From assembly GCA_014549065.1 (NCBI GenBank), contig JACDOX010000157.1, forward strand, positions 4,689 through 68,688: a stretch of 64,000 bases of DNA, in the 5' to 3' direction. This DNA is from Cardinalis cardinalis (taxonomy: Eukaryota; Chordata; Aves; Passeriformes; Cardinalidae). Shown piece by piece: positions 23,722-36,763 of this stretch; the stretch's first letter is position 1; the number at the start of each line of letters is the position of its first letter. The notes under the pieces are model-generated. The model did no database searches, was not told the DNA's origin, and worked only from the letters and a program-made list of their open reading frames with translations. The position numbers and the translations under genes are program-made.

Positions 23722-25940
23722 CATGTGACAATGACCTGGCTGTCTGGACACGATTGCTGCTCTCTCCTCATCCCCTGCGCTGGACAGGAATTCTGCCTGC
23801 TGACAGGAACTGTCTTTCCTCTTGCTATCAACCTCAACCATTCAGTTACAACTAAAGAAATTATTCTCCTCTTTTCCTAAAAGGGCTGTGACTCAGAAGG
23901 CAGCACTTTACAATGACAGCTATCCATCTCCCCCTCACTTTTACTGTTGTCCTTTTCCCTCCACTGTAACCCTGAAGGAGAAGGAATTCCTTTAGCAGGA
24001 ACCAGNAGGAGAGAAAAGTCTTCCTGGTTAGAGGCTACTTGTGTTCTCAGGCTCTTGCAAGAGACTCTGGTGACCAGAACACCAACAAATGGGAGAAAAT
24101 CTTCCCAAGTTCTTTACAAACACCTGTTCCTAATATCCCACAGCCGCTCTGTGAAGTCTTCATGGACCTTGTTTATAGGGACATGCAAAAAACCAATTGT
24201 GGTCGAGCTTGTGTCTGCCAAGACAGCTCAGATCAGGTTTGTGTCCTGCCTCTCTGGAAACATCAGCCCTTGAAGACAGCCCTGTCCCCCAGGATCCCTC
24301 CTGTGTCCTCCCTCCCCCAGGACGGGGCTCTAGCTGACCCCTGGTGCTTTCTGCCCACATTCTCTGAAGACTTTCACCATGTAACTCAAGCCAGGGGTTA
24401 GTTCTGAGTGATTTCCTCCACTTTGACAGTTCAAATAGGAGAAGTTACAAAGGATATTCAGATCATCTCATTCCCATTACCTTTGCCCTTTTCCCTGGCA
24501 AACACAGCTCTTGAGGAACATGCAAACTGTTCCTTCAGATTTTCTGCTAGTAGTAAATATATTTCTCTTCATTATTTTATTTCCCTGATCTTTGTTCAAA
24601 GAAACCTACAAATGCAGTGAAGTGTTACCTGTCAATCAGGTCATCAGCTTAGCAAATGTCTGGNAGCAAAGAAACATGAAAAAAAAGCAGCTACAGTGTA
24701 ATTTTCTGATCAGTCTATTAGACATTTGTTCATTTGAACAGTTTGTGCCTCTCTTCTGCTATGTCATCTGGCAAGAGCTGACATCTGAAAATTATATTCT
24801 TTCACCAGATATAAAATCTATAGCACTCATTAAAATATTCATGACAAGAAACACTCTAGTCAATTGGTGAATTGCTGTTACAGTTAAAACATAAATCACC
24901 ACCATGCCATTACTGTGGTGTGGGAGAACTTAATGGACTTGCAGTAATTTGTGTGTAAATACAAAGAACAGGAACACTGTGATAAGCTCAAAGCAGCCAA
25001 GGGCTTCTCCTCTATAAATGAGAATTGGTGTAAAAATAATTCTGTAGAGAATTTTGTAAAGAAATTCCCAAAAAGTGAAAAGCCCTCCAATTCCAAATGA
25101 ACTAGCTTAGGTACAAGGTGCTGCAGGGAACACAGCAGAGAGTGCAAAATCCATGCAGGGTTGCAGCTCCCAGGCTGCCAGCTGGGTCTCAGATAAGGAA
25201 ATCTGGACTGATTTTCTACAGGAATGGCAATCACTGCCATGCACAGCCTACAGACCCCATCCCACCTGGGGAAATGCTTACACAGTGCTAACTGAAACAG
25301 CCACTGGGTATTTCAGGTAAAAGGGCCATCAATCTGACTACTGCACTTAAAATAAAAATCTTCTAGACTGGAGACAGCATATTCTGGAGNAGGAAAATCC
25401 TTCAAATGTGTATTTGAAAGAAGCAGAGATGACACAAAAGAAAGGTAATTTCCATGGCAAAATCCAGACATTTCACCTGAAACCAGCCATGTGGGGAAGG
25501 CCAGGACTGATTCTTCTTCCACAAGAGCATTTTGTAATCTCAGTATTATTAGCTGTGAGAAACCTGAATTAAAACCATGAGAACATGAATGAGCCCAGGT
25601 CCTGGGCTTGACCAAAAGCCCAATGAATTCTGTAAAATTGCTTCACAGACTCCTGGTGTTCAGCTCAGGCTTTTGGCAAGGCTGGTGCTAGGCTAGATAT
25701 ACAAATTGATTCAACAAACTCATTAAAAAGGACCCAGAAACACTCAAACCCCTCTCCCCAAACAGAGTAACTTTCCATTCTAGTTTTCCTTTAGCTTACA
25801 AATGCCTTTATAAACAATTGTTTTTACAATTTTATCTGGCATTCGGCTATCACTATCCTGATAGTAGTTTAAAAATCACCCCCTTTTTGTCTGATTTATC
25901 TACTCACTACATCATAATGATTTATAGATCATTTCTACTC
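23722..25940. other. No gene recognised (non-coding stretch)
   Basis: Several 90-115-residue frames on both strands are rich in Ser, Leu, Cys and His, as expected of chance frames. I found no domain or splice pattern. Confidence 0.5.
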
Positions 25941-25950
25941 TCAAATTAAC

Positions 25951-26229
25951 CTTGGGAAACATTTAGATACTCTTTGGGAAGTGCTCAGCTGACTATGGAA
26001 ATCTCTAATTTCTAGATCAACNGAGGGCTCTGCATGCCTGGTTAGGTCTGGAACTATCTGTTCCCAATTTGTTTCTCCAGCTGAATATTTATTTGATTCC
26101 CAGCCTGTTTCAAAGATTCTTTTATACATATTGTCATCAAGGAACTGGGATGCAAAATGAGAAACTCCTATTTTGTCTTGCTGTGTGTTGCCACTAAACC
26201 ACTCAGTCATTTCACCTTCCAGTTCTGCT
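25951..26229 (-). CDS. Candidate coding exon of an unrecognised gene
   Basis: On the minus strand a strong acceptor-like tract (CCCTCTCTGTTCTTCAG) ends at 26230, and a donor-like CCCAAG|GTTAAT begins at 25950. The 279 bases between them are a multiple of three and open throughout in one frame, with both junctions interrupting a codon after its second base. The encoded ~92 residues are rich in Glu, Asp, Asn, Trp and Phe, and about a third of codons start with G (GAA, GAC, GCA, GGA), unlike the Ser/Cys/Leu/Pro-heavy chance frames elsewhere in the window. The frame starts GEMTEWFSGN and includes AGETNWEQIVPDL. The same frame also continues 5' to an ATG at 26267 and 3' to a stop at 25941. I recognise no family. 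It could be one exon of a larger gene, a decayed retroelement or pseudogene, or chance. Confidence 0.3.
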
Positions 26230-26269
26230 CTGAAGAACAGAGAGGGCCTAACCTTGGAAAAAAACATTA

Positions 26270-29200
26270 ATTCATTTTGAGGTGGGTGTTTAGTTGATAA
26301 AAAGCTGCAGCACTACCATGGGTGGAGACTTTGTTGCTCAAACCATTTCGCACATCTCCTTCCATGATGAGTGGTGAGTTCCTGACCTTGAACTCTGCCA
26401 GGTAATTGTAGCAGAAGAGGCACCAGTTTTAGGAGGAAGGCTAAGTGANAAAAATAAAAAGATCAACAGGGATGGAAAGAGAAGTGGTAAGGCAGAAAAT
26501 GCAAACAGAATGGAACAGAGTCTTTTTAGAGATCTGGTGCTGGATTATGAGTGGCAGAGTCAGCGTGGTCACCCTGCCTGTCCCTGATTCTGTATGCAAA
26601 GGCAGCCACAGGCAGCTGATTAATTCAGCTACTGCTACAAACTAGAAAATAAATTGTTCCATTAAAAAAAGATATTTTAGCATCAGCTATGATCAGTGAA
26701 CCTCTGGCTCTAATTTTTCTCCTCTTTCCATTTGCCATGAGTCCTTCCCAGCTCTGCCCAGGACAATTTAATTACCCGCAGTGAGCGATTGCCGCGGAGC
26801 TGCAGGCAATGCGAGGAATCACTTCAAAAGCACAGTGGCTCATGTGCAACTTCTGCTGCTGCAGATGACTGTGCTAAAGATTACAAGTCACCCAGAAAAT
26901 CCCAGAAGAGAACATCATCNGGGTTTAAACAGAGTATGAAAATTGTAGGTTCACATTTGAACATGTTTCTTATTGGATTTGATTTGCCACGAGAGACCCA
27001 GCATAAGTCGTGTCTGCTGTTACCTCCCAGCCAGCTGTGGAGCACTCAGGCTCTCTTTGGAGGAGGGTTATAAATAAAGCTGTCAGAAGCCTGTCCCCAC
27101 AGGGCCATTCCTTTGTCCACACAATGACAATGGTAATACCCTCCTTTCAACAGCTTTTTTCCATTAATGTGGACGTGATTTTGAGCTCACATGAAGTCCA
27201 GCCAGCCAGAAATCATAGCCAGGTCCTGTGGTGCTATTTATCCTTGTCACTGCATCCTCAGCAGTTCAGAAGTGAAGATCCAGCTGCCANTTAAATCAAG
27301 AGTTACCTTTCAAATTACCATGTAACCCAAATTATCTCCACTTGATGCCTAATCCTGTTCCCAGAGAACTCTGTGAAAGCTGCCTGACTCCACTGAAATC
27401 CTCTCCTGCCCAAACCTGGCAGCTGCATTAGCACATTTGAGGCCACAATGGGAGAAGGAGAAAAATCTAGGTTATTATCATCAAGGATTTGAAGGAAGTG
27501 CTCAGGTTCTCTAAGCTACAAACTGGGATGTAGCCAGAAATGNCAAATAAGGATTTGGCCCTATTTGAGTAAGTATAGATGTCTTTTTGAATTTATATTT
27601 ATAATCAAATATCATGAAAGTTGACCAAAAAAAACCAACTTTTTTTCAAGTTGGCATAGCTGTTATTCATTCTGACTGGATTTGTGATCAGCTTTATCAA
27701 TTTAACTTCATTTGCAGCATGGTTTGTGGCAGCACCTTTCTCAAGTTCAGAGACAGCTGAACTCAGTTAATTAAAACCCTGGATGTTCCTCATGCTTTAT
27801 TAATGCAAATATCAATATATTATATGGAATTCAGAAAAAGCAGGAAATTGAGATATTTGGGAANGCAGATATAGCTGTTAGAGCACGTAGAGAGGACTAC
27901 TGACAAGGCTAGGAGAAAAGCCAGACCAAACAAAGCTGAACTTGCCAAGAGAGATCAGTGAGGAATAAACACTGTATGCCTGACCCTTGGGAGAAGAAGG
28001 CAGACAGCACAGCAGGCTCTCTCCAGCAGTGCACGTGCTTCCCAAAAGCTTGACAAAGGGCTGGCAGCGTTTCAGGATTCCCAGAATATGCACCCATAAA
28101 TAAAAAGGTCATTAACNTATTTAAATCAGTTTGTCCATGCAGCCCTGCCTGTGGAGGCTCCCTGCTTAGAAGCAGCAGCACTCTGCTGCCTGATCAGGTG
28201 TGTTGGTGAAGGAACAGGAGCTCCTCTGCCTCTGGAGCTTCACTGCCGCTCTCTGGTGCTGTCATGCTCATCCCTTCCTCTCCAGCTGCTCTCTCACCTT
28301 GGTTTGTTTGGGCTAAAGGACTTGCAGAGGTCAAGTTTCACTGGTTGCAGACCCAGCCATCTCCTACCCAACTGTTTCAAAATTCAGAACCATGACCTAG
28401 GGCCAGACAGTGCTGCAGGATGGCTCCTGGCACACAGTCAGTGTGGGGGGCACCCACCTGCGTGAGAGGAGCCAACACAGCTTTGATCCATCACCCCATT
28501 CCCTCCTGAAGGCCACACANCAGCCACTGAGGCTCGCCCAAGTGCCTCTGAGCAGATTTTAAGGGAATCCTAAAACACCACACATCCCCCAGCCCCCTGG
28601 TTTCTCAGTGGANAATCTGGGATTGCCTCTCAGTGGTCACAGGACATGGCAGAAGCAATGGGGAAGACAAAATGAGCAGATATTTCCCATTTCCTGGGAT
28701 GGCAGAGTGAGCTGGGGAGCTCTGGGCNGGGATTATTGGCAAAGCACATGGGCCACACTGAGCTCTGTGAGCTTGGCAGCTCCGGTTCCTTGTTCTGTGC
28801 CTAATGACTCTCATCTGCTCTATCTCACTGCATCCTTCACAGCAGGAAATCTCACAGCCCTAAGTGACCTTTACCATGTGGATATTGACAGATATATTTT
28901 TGAAGTGTTGCTATTGCAAAACAAAGTCAGGCATTATGTTGCCAGATGAAAAGGAAACCACCNCTGAAATGCAAAGCCAAAGAATTCCCACAATTAAGCC
29001 AAAAATTCTCATTTATATTTATGGATTCAAAACTAATCACACACCCTTGAAGCCAAATATTTGTAGATCCAAAACAAACCCTATTTCTGTGATACATTTA
29101 TTGAAAGGAGAAATCGAATGTCAAAGGGATGGGAATGCCACGGTTGTTAGGACATTGAACTTTCCCTCTTCTCCAAGTTCACCCATTCGACCTTCCCTTG

Positions 29201-30825
29201 CAGCACAATTAATCAATGCATGCAAATCCTTTTTCACAGCTCTGTTCCCACTTAAATCAATGGCAAAACTCCCACCAAATTGAATGAGGATATAATTAAA
29301 CCCTTCACATTTTTCTAAACTCCACTCAAGTAGCTCCCAAACCTACAGACTGAGTAAAAATCTAGTATGTAGATGGCACAAGGCATATAGAAGAATGTGG
29401 AAAATTAAAGAAAAGCCNCTTTCACATGCATTTTGGCCAAGCACTAATCCTGTTCCTCCAAGGGAGTTGTGGAGAGTCCTGTTCAAGCAAGTCATCACAC
29501 ATTCAGTGCTGTCTCTGAACATCCAAATTCAGCATGACTGGTCTGCACAAGATCAGATTCTGTCCCCTTTCCTCATGCTGATGCTCTCTACCTCCACTTG
29601 CTGACTTGGGGGTACAAATACCTGCTGAATGTGAGCTGCACAAGGCCCCAAGATCACAGATAACCCCAGATTGCTTCTGCAGAGTCACTGTGCAAAGTGG
29701 ATGCCCCTATCAGTAGAGAAGTTAAATCTCCAGAATGCTCACCCTGCAGATTCAGAAGACACATTTAAAGGTGTTTGTAGCAGACTGGAGGGGAAAATAA
29801 CTGGTCCTGGCTTAACATGCCTGTGTGACCAACACAGCTGGAGGTTTTCCATCTGGATCAGCCCAGCAGTGTGTATGAAGTACAGGCAGGCAGTGATGAG
29901 GTCTGTCAGAGTCACTGGAGTAATCCTTTTCCCCCAACTCCATAGTTAAAAGTGGCATTTCAGGGGAAAATACTGGCTTGCTGTGCCTTGGAAACCACTA
30001 CAAAACCATTGCTTGCCAGGAGCACGGGCAGCCTTGTAATCCTTATCTAAGTATTAGTTTTGGAAAATGACTTTAGAGCATCTTCCAAATCTTTGCAAGC
30101 CAAGTTGAGCCCTACAGCAGAGTGCCCTGAGTGCCCTGCCACCACCCTCCACATTTCACCTCCTCTGCAGTGCCCAGCCTTGCTCTGTAAAGGCTCCACC
30201 ATGAGAGGTGCCATGGCTGGTGGAGGAAAGCTGCTTTCCCCAGGGTGCTGCCCATCCCTGCAGAGATGGGATACAACTCTCCTCAAAGCAATAAACAGCA
30301 NTAGGAGTTAATAGTGCTGCTCAAATGAAGAACTGAAAATAAGATGAAAAGGAGAAGGGAGATGCTCTGCTGGCAGCTTTGCCTCCAGACATGTCCCCTG
30401 CAGCACCAGCCCGCCCTGGGGGCTGTGCAATGCCCTGGGGATGGCAGGAGCTGTGCAGAGCTGTCTCTGCTTTCCAGCCACGTGCTGCCAGTGCTGGGGC
30501 TTCCAGCAATGAGATCCAATGAACAGCTTCTTCACATGGGAATCTGGAAATCAGAGCGAATCTTTGGGCAGGTCCTGCACTCAGATTACCCCTGTTNTCA
30601 TTTTAAATCTGTTTGTCTTATCCTTCACACAGGAAACGATTTGCTGGAGAGACAACTTTGCCATGAATATGNAAAATTCTCCATAGACCCCTGGGGGATG
30701 TCCTGTATCATAATAAGCAAAAGAACTTTGATTAAAGTGTGAAAGTCTCTAGTGATGTTACAGGGGTAAGTACATTTGTAGTGCATGTATACATAATTAT
30801 GAGTTCATATCAGGACACACAACCA
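26270..30825. other. No gene recognised; one CNE-like block
   Basis: No further exon compatible with the 26-kb candidate was found by eye. At 26755-26890 there is a block with AATTTAATTACCCGCAGTG and a CpG-bearing GATTGCCGCGGAGCTGC segment that looks single-copy and constrained. A short hairpin, CCAACTT/AAGTTGG, occurs at about 27632-27653. The remainder is featureless. Confidence 0.45.
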
Positions 30826-30928
30826 TATCACAGAATCACAGAATAGTGAGGTTGGAAGAGGCCTCTAAGATCATCAAGTCCAACCTATGCCCTAACACCT
30901 CAGCCAGACTCTAGCACCAAGTGCCATG
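30826..30928 (-). mobile_element. CR1 LINE 3' end, antisense
   Basis: The sequence begins with the tandem TCACAGAATCACAGAATA that is the complement of the CR1 3'-terminal octamer repeat, then GAGGTTGGAAGAGGCCTC and GATCATCAAGTCCAACC, the typical antisense CR1 tail. It extends about 100 bases and carries no coding part of the reverse transcriptase. Confidence 0.9.
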
Positions 30929-30930
30929 TG

Positions 30931-31105
30931 TAGGGTAGGGCAGGTTTAGGCTGGATATTGAGAGGAAATTCTTTACTGTGAGGGTGGTGAGGCCCTGGCA
31001 CAGGGTGCCCAGAGAAGCTGTGGCTGCCCCTGGATCTCTGGAAGTGCCCATGGNCNGGCTGGATGGGGCTTGGAGCAACCCAGGACAGTGGAAGGGGATG
31101 GAGCT
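30931..31105 (+). mobile_element. CR1-type 3'UTR fragment, sense, 3' truncated
   Basis: The words GGTTTAGGCTGGATATTGAG, GAAATTCTTTACTGTGAGGG and GGCTGGATGGGGCTTGGAGC are the sense strand of an avian CR1-like 3' region. The expected terminal part with the octamer repeat is missing. It sits directly against the antisense CR1 tail on its left, so the two are joined 5' to 5'. Confidence 0.8.
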
Positions 31106-34100
31106 CCCCAGGGATCTCCAATGCCACGGCAGGGCCGTGTCCCCCTCAGCAGGGACACAGCACTGGGCCAGAGCTGAGCACTGGGAGAGCAGCAGCAGCA
31201 GCAGCACAATCCCTGCCCTCATTATACACAGATCTAGTAACCTACTTTGTCAAAAAAAGCCCTGAATGAGATGGGGTGGCTGGGGACCAGAGCAGCAGCT
31301 CTGTGTCTCGTACATGTTTGCACTGTCACCTCACCCCACTGAGCTGCAGCATNAGAAGCAAGGCAGGGAGGAATTCTTCATCTGCCTGGCACAGAGAGAC
31401 CTTGCTGCTGCTGAAGCCTTTGATTTATTCCCTGCATGAGCACCAGCTTCTTTTCCTGTGGCAGAACAGCCCATGAGCAAAGTTCTGCAGTCCTGGTGCT
31501 GCAACCCTCTGCTGTCACCATGCCTGCTGTGANCCCCCCTCACAGGGCAGGACACAGCTCTGGATGGCTCTGTCAATGCCATTCCAGCATTCCACAGCCA
31601 CACCCTGCCCTCAGCTTTCATGGAAATCACTGATGCTCTGTGANTTACATCAGCTACAGTTTAGGGACACTGTTTTTGGAGTGCTGGACAAGATGCTGGT
31701 AACAAAGGGAGGAACTCCCAAAGGCCAGAACTGGGATTGCCAGGGAGTGACCTTGGAGAGCCTGGCATCCTGGCCATGCAAGCTGGTGACCCCAAGTCTC
31801 TGNTTCCAGATGAGCAGGCAGGTGCCCCCTCCCTTTTATTTAAATAGCAGACATTTACACATGGACTGTTTGAACCTCTGCTTCCTGAAGTCAAGGAAAA
31901 CAGAGCTCACATTTAGGCCTCTTCTCTGGGATNAAATAACTTGCAACCTGTAAATGACTTTTAAGATAACTTCAATGTAGCCTGAAAATGAAGTATTCAA
32001 ACTTAATTATACACACTGAGGAGCAAATAAAACTGTCTAAACACCAGTTCTCTCAGTTTNATTTCCCAGGGACTCACATTGGAGGGATATGGTTTTCTTT
32101 CAGGCATTAACTGTTGAGATATAAAATTTCTGGACCAAAGCATCCATGCCAGAGAGTGGATGTTGTTTGTGAACAAGCAACATATTGCTTGCTCCATTGG
32201 TCAGATCTTTCCTGTTACAAAAGGACATTATGACAGCTGCTCCAGTGGCAGGCACAGAGCTCACATCCCTTCCAGTGTGTGAGCACTGGGTCGGCTCCCT
32301 CTGGAGGTGCTCTGTGCCTCCCAAACACCACGAGGACATTGCTGCTGTGCCCAGCTCACAATCACACTCACAAAAACACATTCAGCAGCCTTAAGGCCAC
32401 AGAGAAACATGCACTTCCACTACAGCTACACCAGTGCTTCAGCAGAGAAAAAGGCTTTCGAGAGCCCCATCAGGTCAGAGCAAATCCCTTGGCAGCTCTG
32501 GGNCTTCCCTCTGCTGACTTGGCAAAGCTGGAGGAGCAGAGGGTTCCTGCTCCTGGTGCCTGGGTCAGCAATGTGAATGGTGCGTTCAAAACTCTTCTGG
32601 GATTTCCAGGGAGGAGAAAATTTCTGNTTTCTGGTGCCCTGCCCTGTGCTGCTGGGAGTTATTCCCTGCAAGCTCTTGGCCTGTGGCCCACTTTCATTCT
32701 CCTTCTGTCAGAAGATGACTTTCTTGAGTTTGCAAATATCTCCTGCACAGGCAAAATTTTGAACAAACGTTACGCTAAAACTTTCCACCCAGTTTTACTG
32801 CTCACATCTCCTGTGATCAGACCAGTCAGATGCCTATTTTACAGTAGACTGCTGTTTTACANTAAACAAGTATTTTGGTGTAAAAAGAACTCCACAAAAA
32901 TCATCCTATTAGATGCACTCNACTGTACATAGTAATCCCTTTTTGTTGTATTCAAGCACAATTACTAGCTTTCCTAACACCAGGGATCAGGTGAAGAAGC
33001 TGTTTGACCTCGTGTTTGTGACCTAGAATACAACCCCCAAAACTATTTNGTTTTATGTATATATTCTTTAATTTATGCTGGTGATGCAGGAAGCCAGAAG
33101 GATCCCCTTCCATGCCTCAAAGTCATGCACCAAGTTTGTTTTTTCCCACATCCCTGCCTGTTCCAAACACAAGGAAATGTATCAGAAATGTTTGCTAATC
33201 ACTTTTTCCTGCAGTGCCTTTTCAGAACAAGTGATCCAGGACAGTTTTTGCCCATCTGGCTCTTCATGAAAATGTCCTTCCTGGATGATGGCTAATTAGG
33301 CAATATAATAATGTATCCTTCTAATGAACTGATTTTCTCAGCAAAGTAAACAGTATGCTGGTGTATTTATTCATGGCATTTATGTAACTGTTTGCACATA
33401 GGTATTTCAGTGACTGTGAAATAATTATGATATTGAATTAGCATAAACATTGCATTTCTCAGCTCACGAAATGTCTCCTTTTGATTTTGGGGCAAAAAGA
33501 AGTGGGAGGATGCTTAAACATTTGAGAATGAAACACACTCATTAACTGTAGCTCAGTTTATGAACTTCAGAGGTTAAGCATTAGTTACAAAAAGTCTTTT
33601 AATCAAGATGGATCAAGCTTCTCCACTTAAACGCATTATCCAAATTTGCAGTCTTCTCTAGTTAATGAGTCAGTCTGAATTAGCCTTTCAAAAGAATTAA
33701 GGGAAAAGAATCAACACTTTGATGGTGTTTGAAGCACAAGTTGAAGTAATTGAATCAATGTGTTAAATCTTAGATGAGATCTCCTAATCCGTAAAGCAGT
33801 GATGGAGAGCTGTGTGACTGAAACCAGATGCAGNGGCTAATTTGGATGAATTATTCTGTGCAGGGAGGTCCCCATCAATAGCAGCCTGCCTGAAAGCAGA
33901 ATTTGCTTATATTCACCCTGCNTGGAAAAAGAACAATTAGGGTTGAAGTGCACCAGTCCTTGCTGGTGCATTCCCCTGTGACTTTGAGACAGATTTTTAG
34001 TTTTTGGGTCAAGGCTCATACCTGAATGTGTTGTGAAAACAAGACTCNGAGTGAGTCCCCTGGGAGTCCACCAGGGAGGGATAATAAAACTTTTATCTTT

Positions 34101-36678
34101 CCAGGTCTCTGGAGTGAGGTCAGTGAACAGACAGGCTCTCTGCATTCACACTGCAAACCTACTCTGAAGTTTGCCCAGNTCATTAATTTGGGAAATTCCT
34201 ATAGCAGCACACGAGCAGAAACCCTGTCTCCTCAAAGAGTAGTTTAAAGGGACCTATTTTAAATTATAATAGGCCAGATCTCAAGATTCTGATGAGATCC
34301 TGAATGTGTAGATATGAAAGGAGATGTTTGAGCATTTTCCTGCCAGAATAAGTTGAAAAAAGGAGAAGTCATCAGTCCTGAGTCCTTGTATTAGTCCTTG
34401 TCCCCTGGCTGCCCACTCTGTGTGTGAAACTCCCTTTGAAGCAAAGACCACATTACTTTTGTTTGAAATTTCAGTAGTGGTCAGAGTCAGTCTCTGTAAT
34501 TAAGATGTGATGAAACAACAACCAACCAAGCATTTTCTTCCAACAAAGTATAAACTTCAAAGCTATTTATATGCTTAAATGTGACCTGTAAAACCACCCA
34601 TCCTTTGATGTTCTCCAACTGCGAGTGACTCTACTCAGTGACAAAGCTCAAAGGACAAATAAAAGTGGGCATCAAAACCCAGCTCTGAAAAAAGTACAGC
34701 TGTGTTCAAGGAGGGAGAACAGTTCTCTTTATGGCTGCTGAAAGCTGCAGAAATTCACAAAACCCTTCTGAACTAGGAGCTCCTTAAAAGCAGCGTGTTC
34801 AACCTGCCAACAGGGGCTCTTTCCCAAAAGGAAATACAGAAAAGAGCCGAGTCCAAAGCTGGCCAGGGTTGTTCCAGCCACAGGAGGGATGAGGCACAGC
34901 ACCACCATGCCCAAGGCCCTGCACACCTGGGAGTGAACCCAGGAGCTGAGGAACAACCCAGGGACGTGTGAGAGGGAACACACCAAGCTGGATTGAGATC
35001 CCCTTCATTCAACAGGTGCATTNATTTCCTCACTCATTTCTTCTATTNTTTATTTCCTCCCCATTCTCTGAGTTGTACCCAGGGGTGCCTGTCCTGGGCT
35101 GTGAGCCCCTGCTCCTCCTGTCCCTGCTGGAGCTGAGAGCTCAGGGCAGCAGAGGGGCTCGGGGGGATCTGCCCTGCAGAGGGGATTTGCTGTCCTGGGG
35201 ACACGAGGGAAGGACAAAGNCAAAGCTTCAGGCACTGTTAAAAACAATTTTTCCTTCCAGCAGAGAGAACGAAAAAATAAAAAAGGAGGTGGGAAATGCC
35301 AAGCAGAACAGAGAAGATCTGAAGAAAGCATCGCATAATGTAAGCAGATTTTTGTGTGGGAGAAATGAGCATTGACAAAATTCACGTCTGAAGGGAATTT
35401 AATTGAAAGATTAAATGTAAGTCAAGACTCAGAGACCCAAAAGAAAAAGATATCNTGCTTTAAAAGTAGGAAGTCATGCCCTTGCTTAGAAGAGACTGTG
35501 TTTAACCACGTGCCTTCTACTGGCACAGCCTGATTAAACTGCTTATAAGAATCTGAGGCCTCATTAACTATGAACTTTTAAAGTTTGTTTTTTATAAGAA
35601 GACAAAGCACATGTCAAAGCAAGTACAAGGTGGTTATAGCCAATCTCTTCTCCAGCACACACAGATATGCTCCACTGATCACTGACACCAAAAAAAAACC
35701 CAAAAAATAGACTGCACTGGGTTTTAGAGGTGAGGAATGGAAAAGATCTATTAGGCCAGCTTGCCCAGCTCCCAGCTGAAGTACACAGCTTTTGCCAGGG
35801 ATTGTTTACCCAAGTTCTAGAAAANAGCCCCAGAGCCAAAGGAGGAGGAAATCAGATGATGAAACCTCCACAAGCACATCCATGGGCTTTAGCAGGAGCT
35901 TNGCTGAGCACAGCAAGGTACTGCTCAGAGAGAAAAACTCTCAATATTAATGTTANTTCTTATGGAGTTTTCTTTAAAGAAGCACTGTGTTTCAGAGTCA
36001 GTAAAAGTATTGTAAATAATTGCTGAGAAACGCAGGCACAGTCTGAACCAGGGTTTGATGCCTGGGGGAGTTTCCAGCAGCCCTGGGTGCAGCTCCACCC
36101 AGCCCCAGCAGGTTCNAGGGAATAGCAAAACTGTAATTCTGTTCATTTCAGATCTCTTTTTGAATAAGGACAAGGAATGAGATAGAAGTTGTGAGGGTAA
36201 AGAGCTGAACGGTCAGCATATGACTTCTGTGATCAGATAAAGGAAATGCCAGAGGATCCAGGGCTGGACATAACAAGAATATAGAAATTGCAATCATGCA
36301 TNATGCTGTGAGGGCAATTAGAAAAGCAATGACATATTTTTACAGATATTTTCTTTATCTATAATGAGAGGGAAAAAAATGGTAACAAAACAATGTTGTC
36401 TCCCTTAGAAAAGACTGAATTGCAATGAAAACGCATTTCAGGGGTTTTTTTCAGTTTATGTATTTCAGCTTTGATGAAGTAGAACTAGTGGTAAATTGAT
36501 ATGAGTACAAGTCTTACCTTTCTTTTGATCACAGGAGACTTGTTTTTTAACAGTGAAAATCTAATATATTTGAGTGAATTAGCTTAGCAGGGAATTATTG
36601 CGCTGCTGATTGCATTTTTTATAAATAGCAGTTATTAGTTGTTTTCTGTCAGCTTTAACACTGCCAAATTAAATTAAC
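31106..36678. other. No gene recognised; AT-rich CNE-like block
   Basis: A short (AGC)6-like run lies at about 31189-31207. The part 33290-33790 is AT-rich and free of visible repeats, with motifs such as GTTAATGAGTCA and AAATAATTATGATATTGAA, and looks like conserved non-coding DNA. Open frames are scattered and N-broken; none has splice or domain support. Confidence 0.45.
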
Positions 36679-36763
36679 AGTAGATAAATAATGATAGTAG
36701 ATAAATAATGATAGTAGATAAATAATGATAGTAGATAAATAATGATAGTAGATAAATAATGAT
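36679..36763. repeat. 17-bp tandem repeat, five perfect copies
   Basis: Five consecutive identical copies of AGTAGATAAATAATGAT occupy exactly 85 bases. Absence of any substitution suggests recent expansion and likely length polymorphism. Flanks are AT-rich single-copy sequence. Confidence 0.99.

Noticed and set aside
23270..23855. Long frames spanning the second N run
   Set aside because: Most residues are unknown bases; there is no evidence outside the gap.
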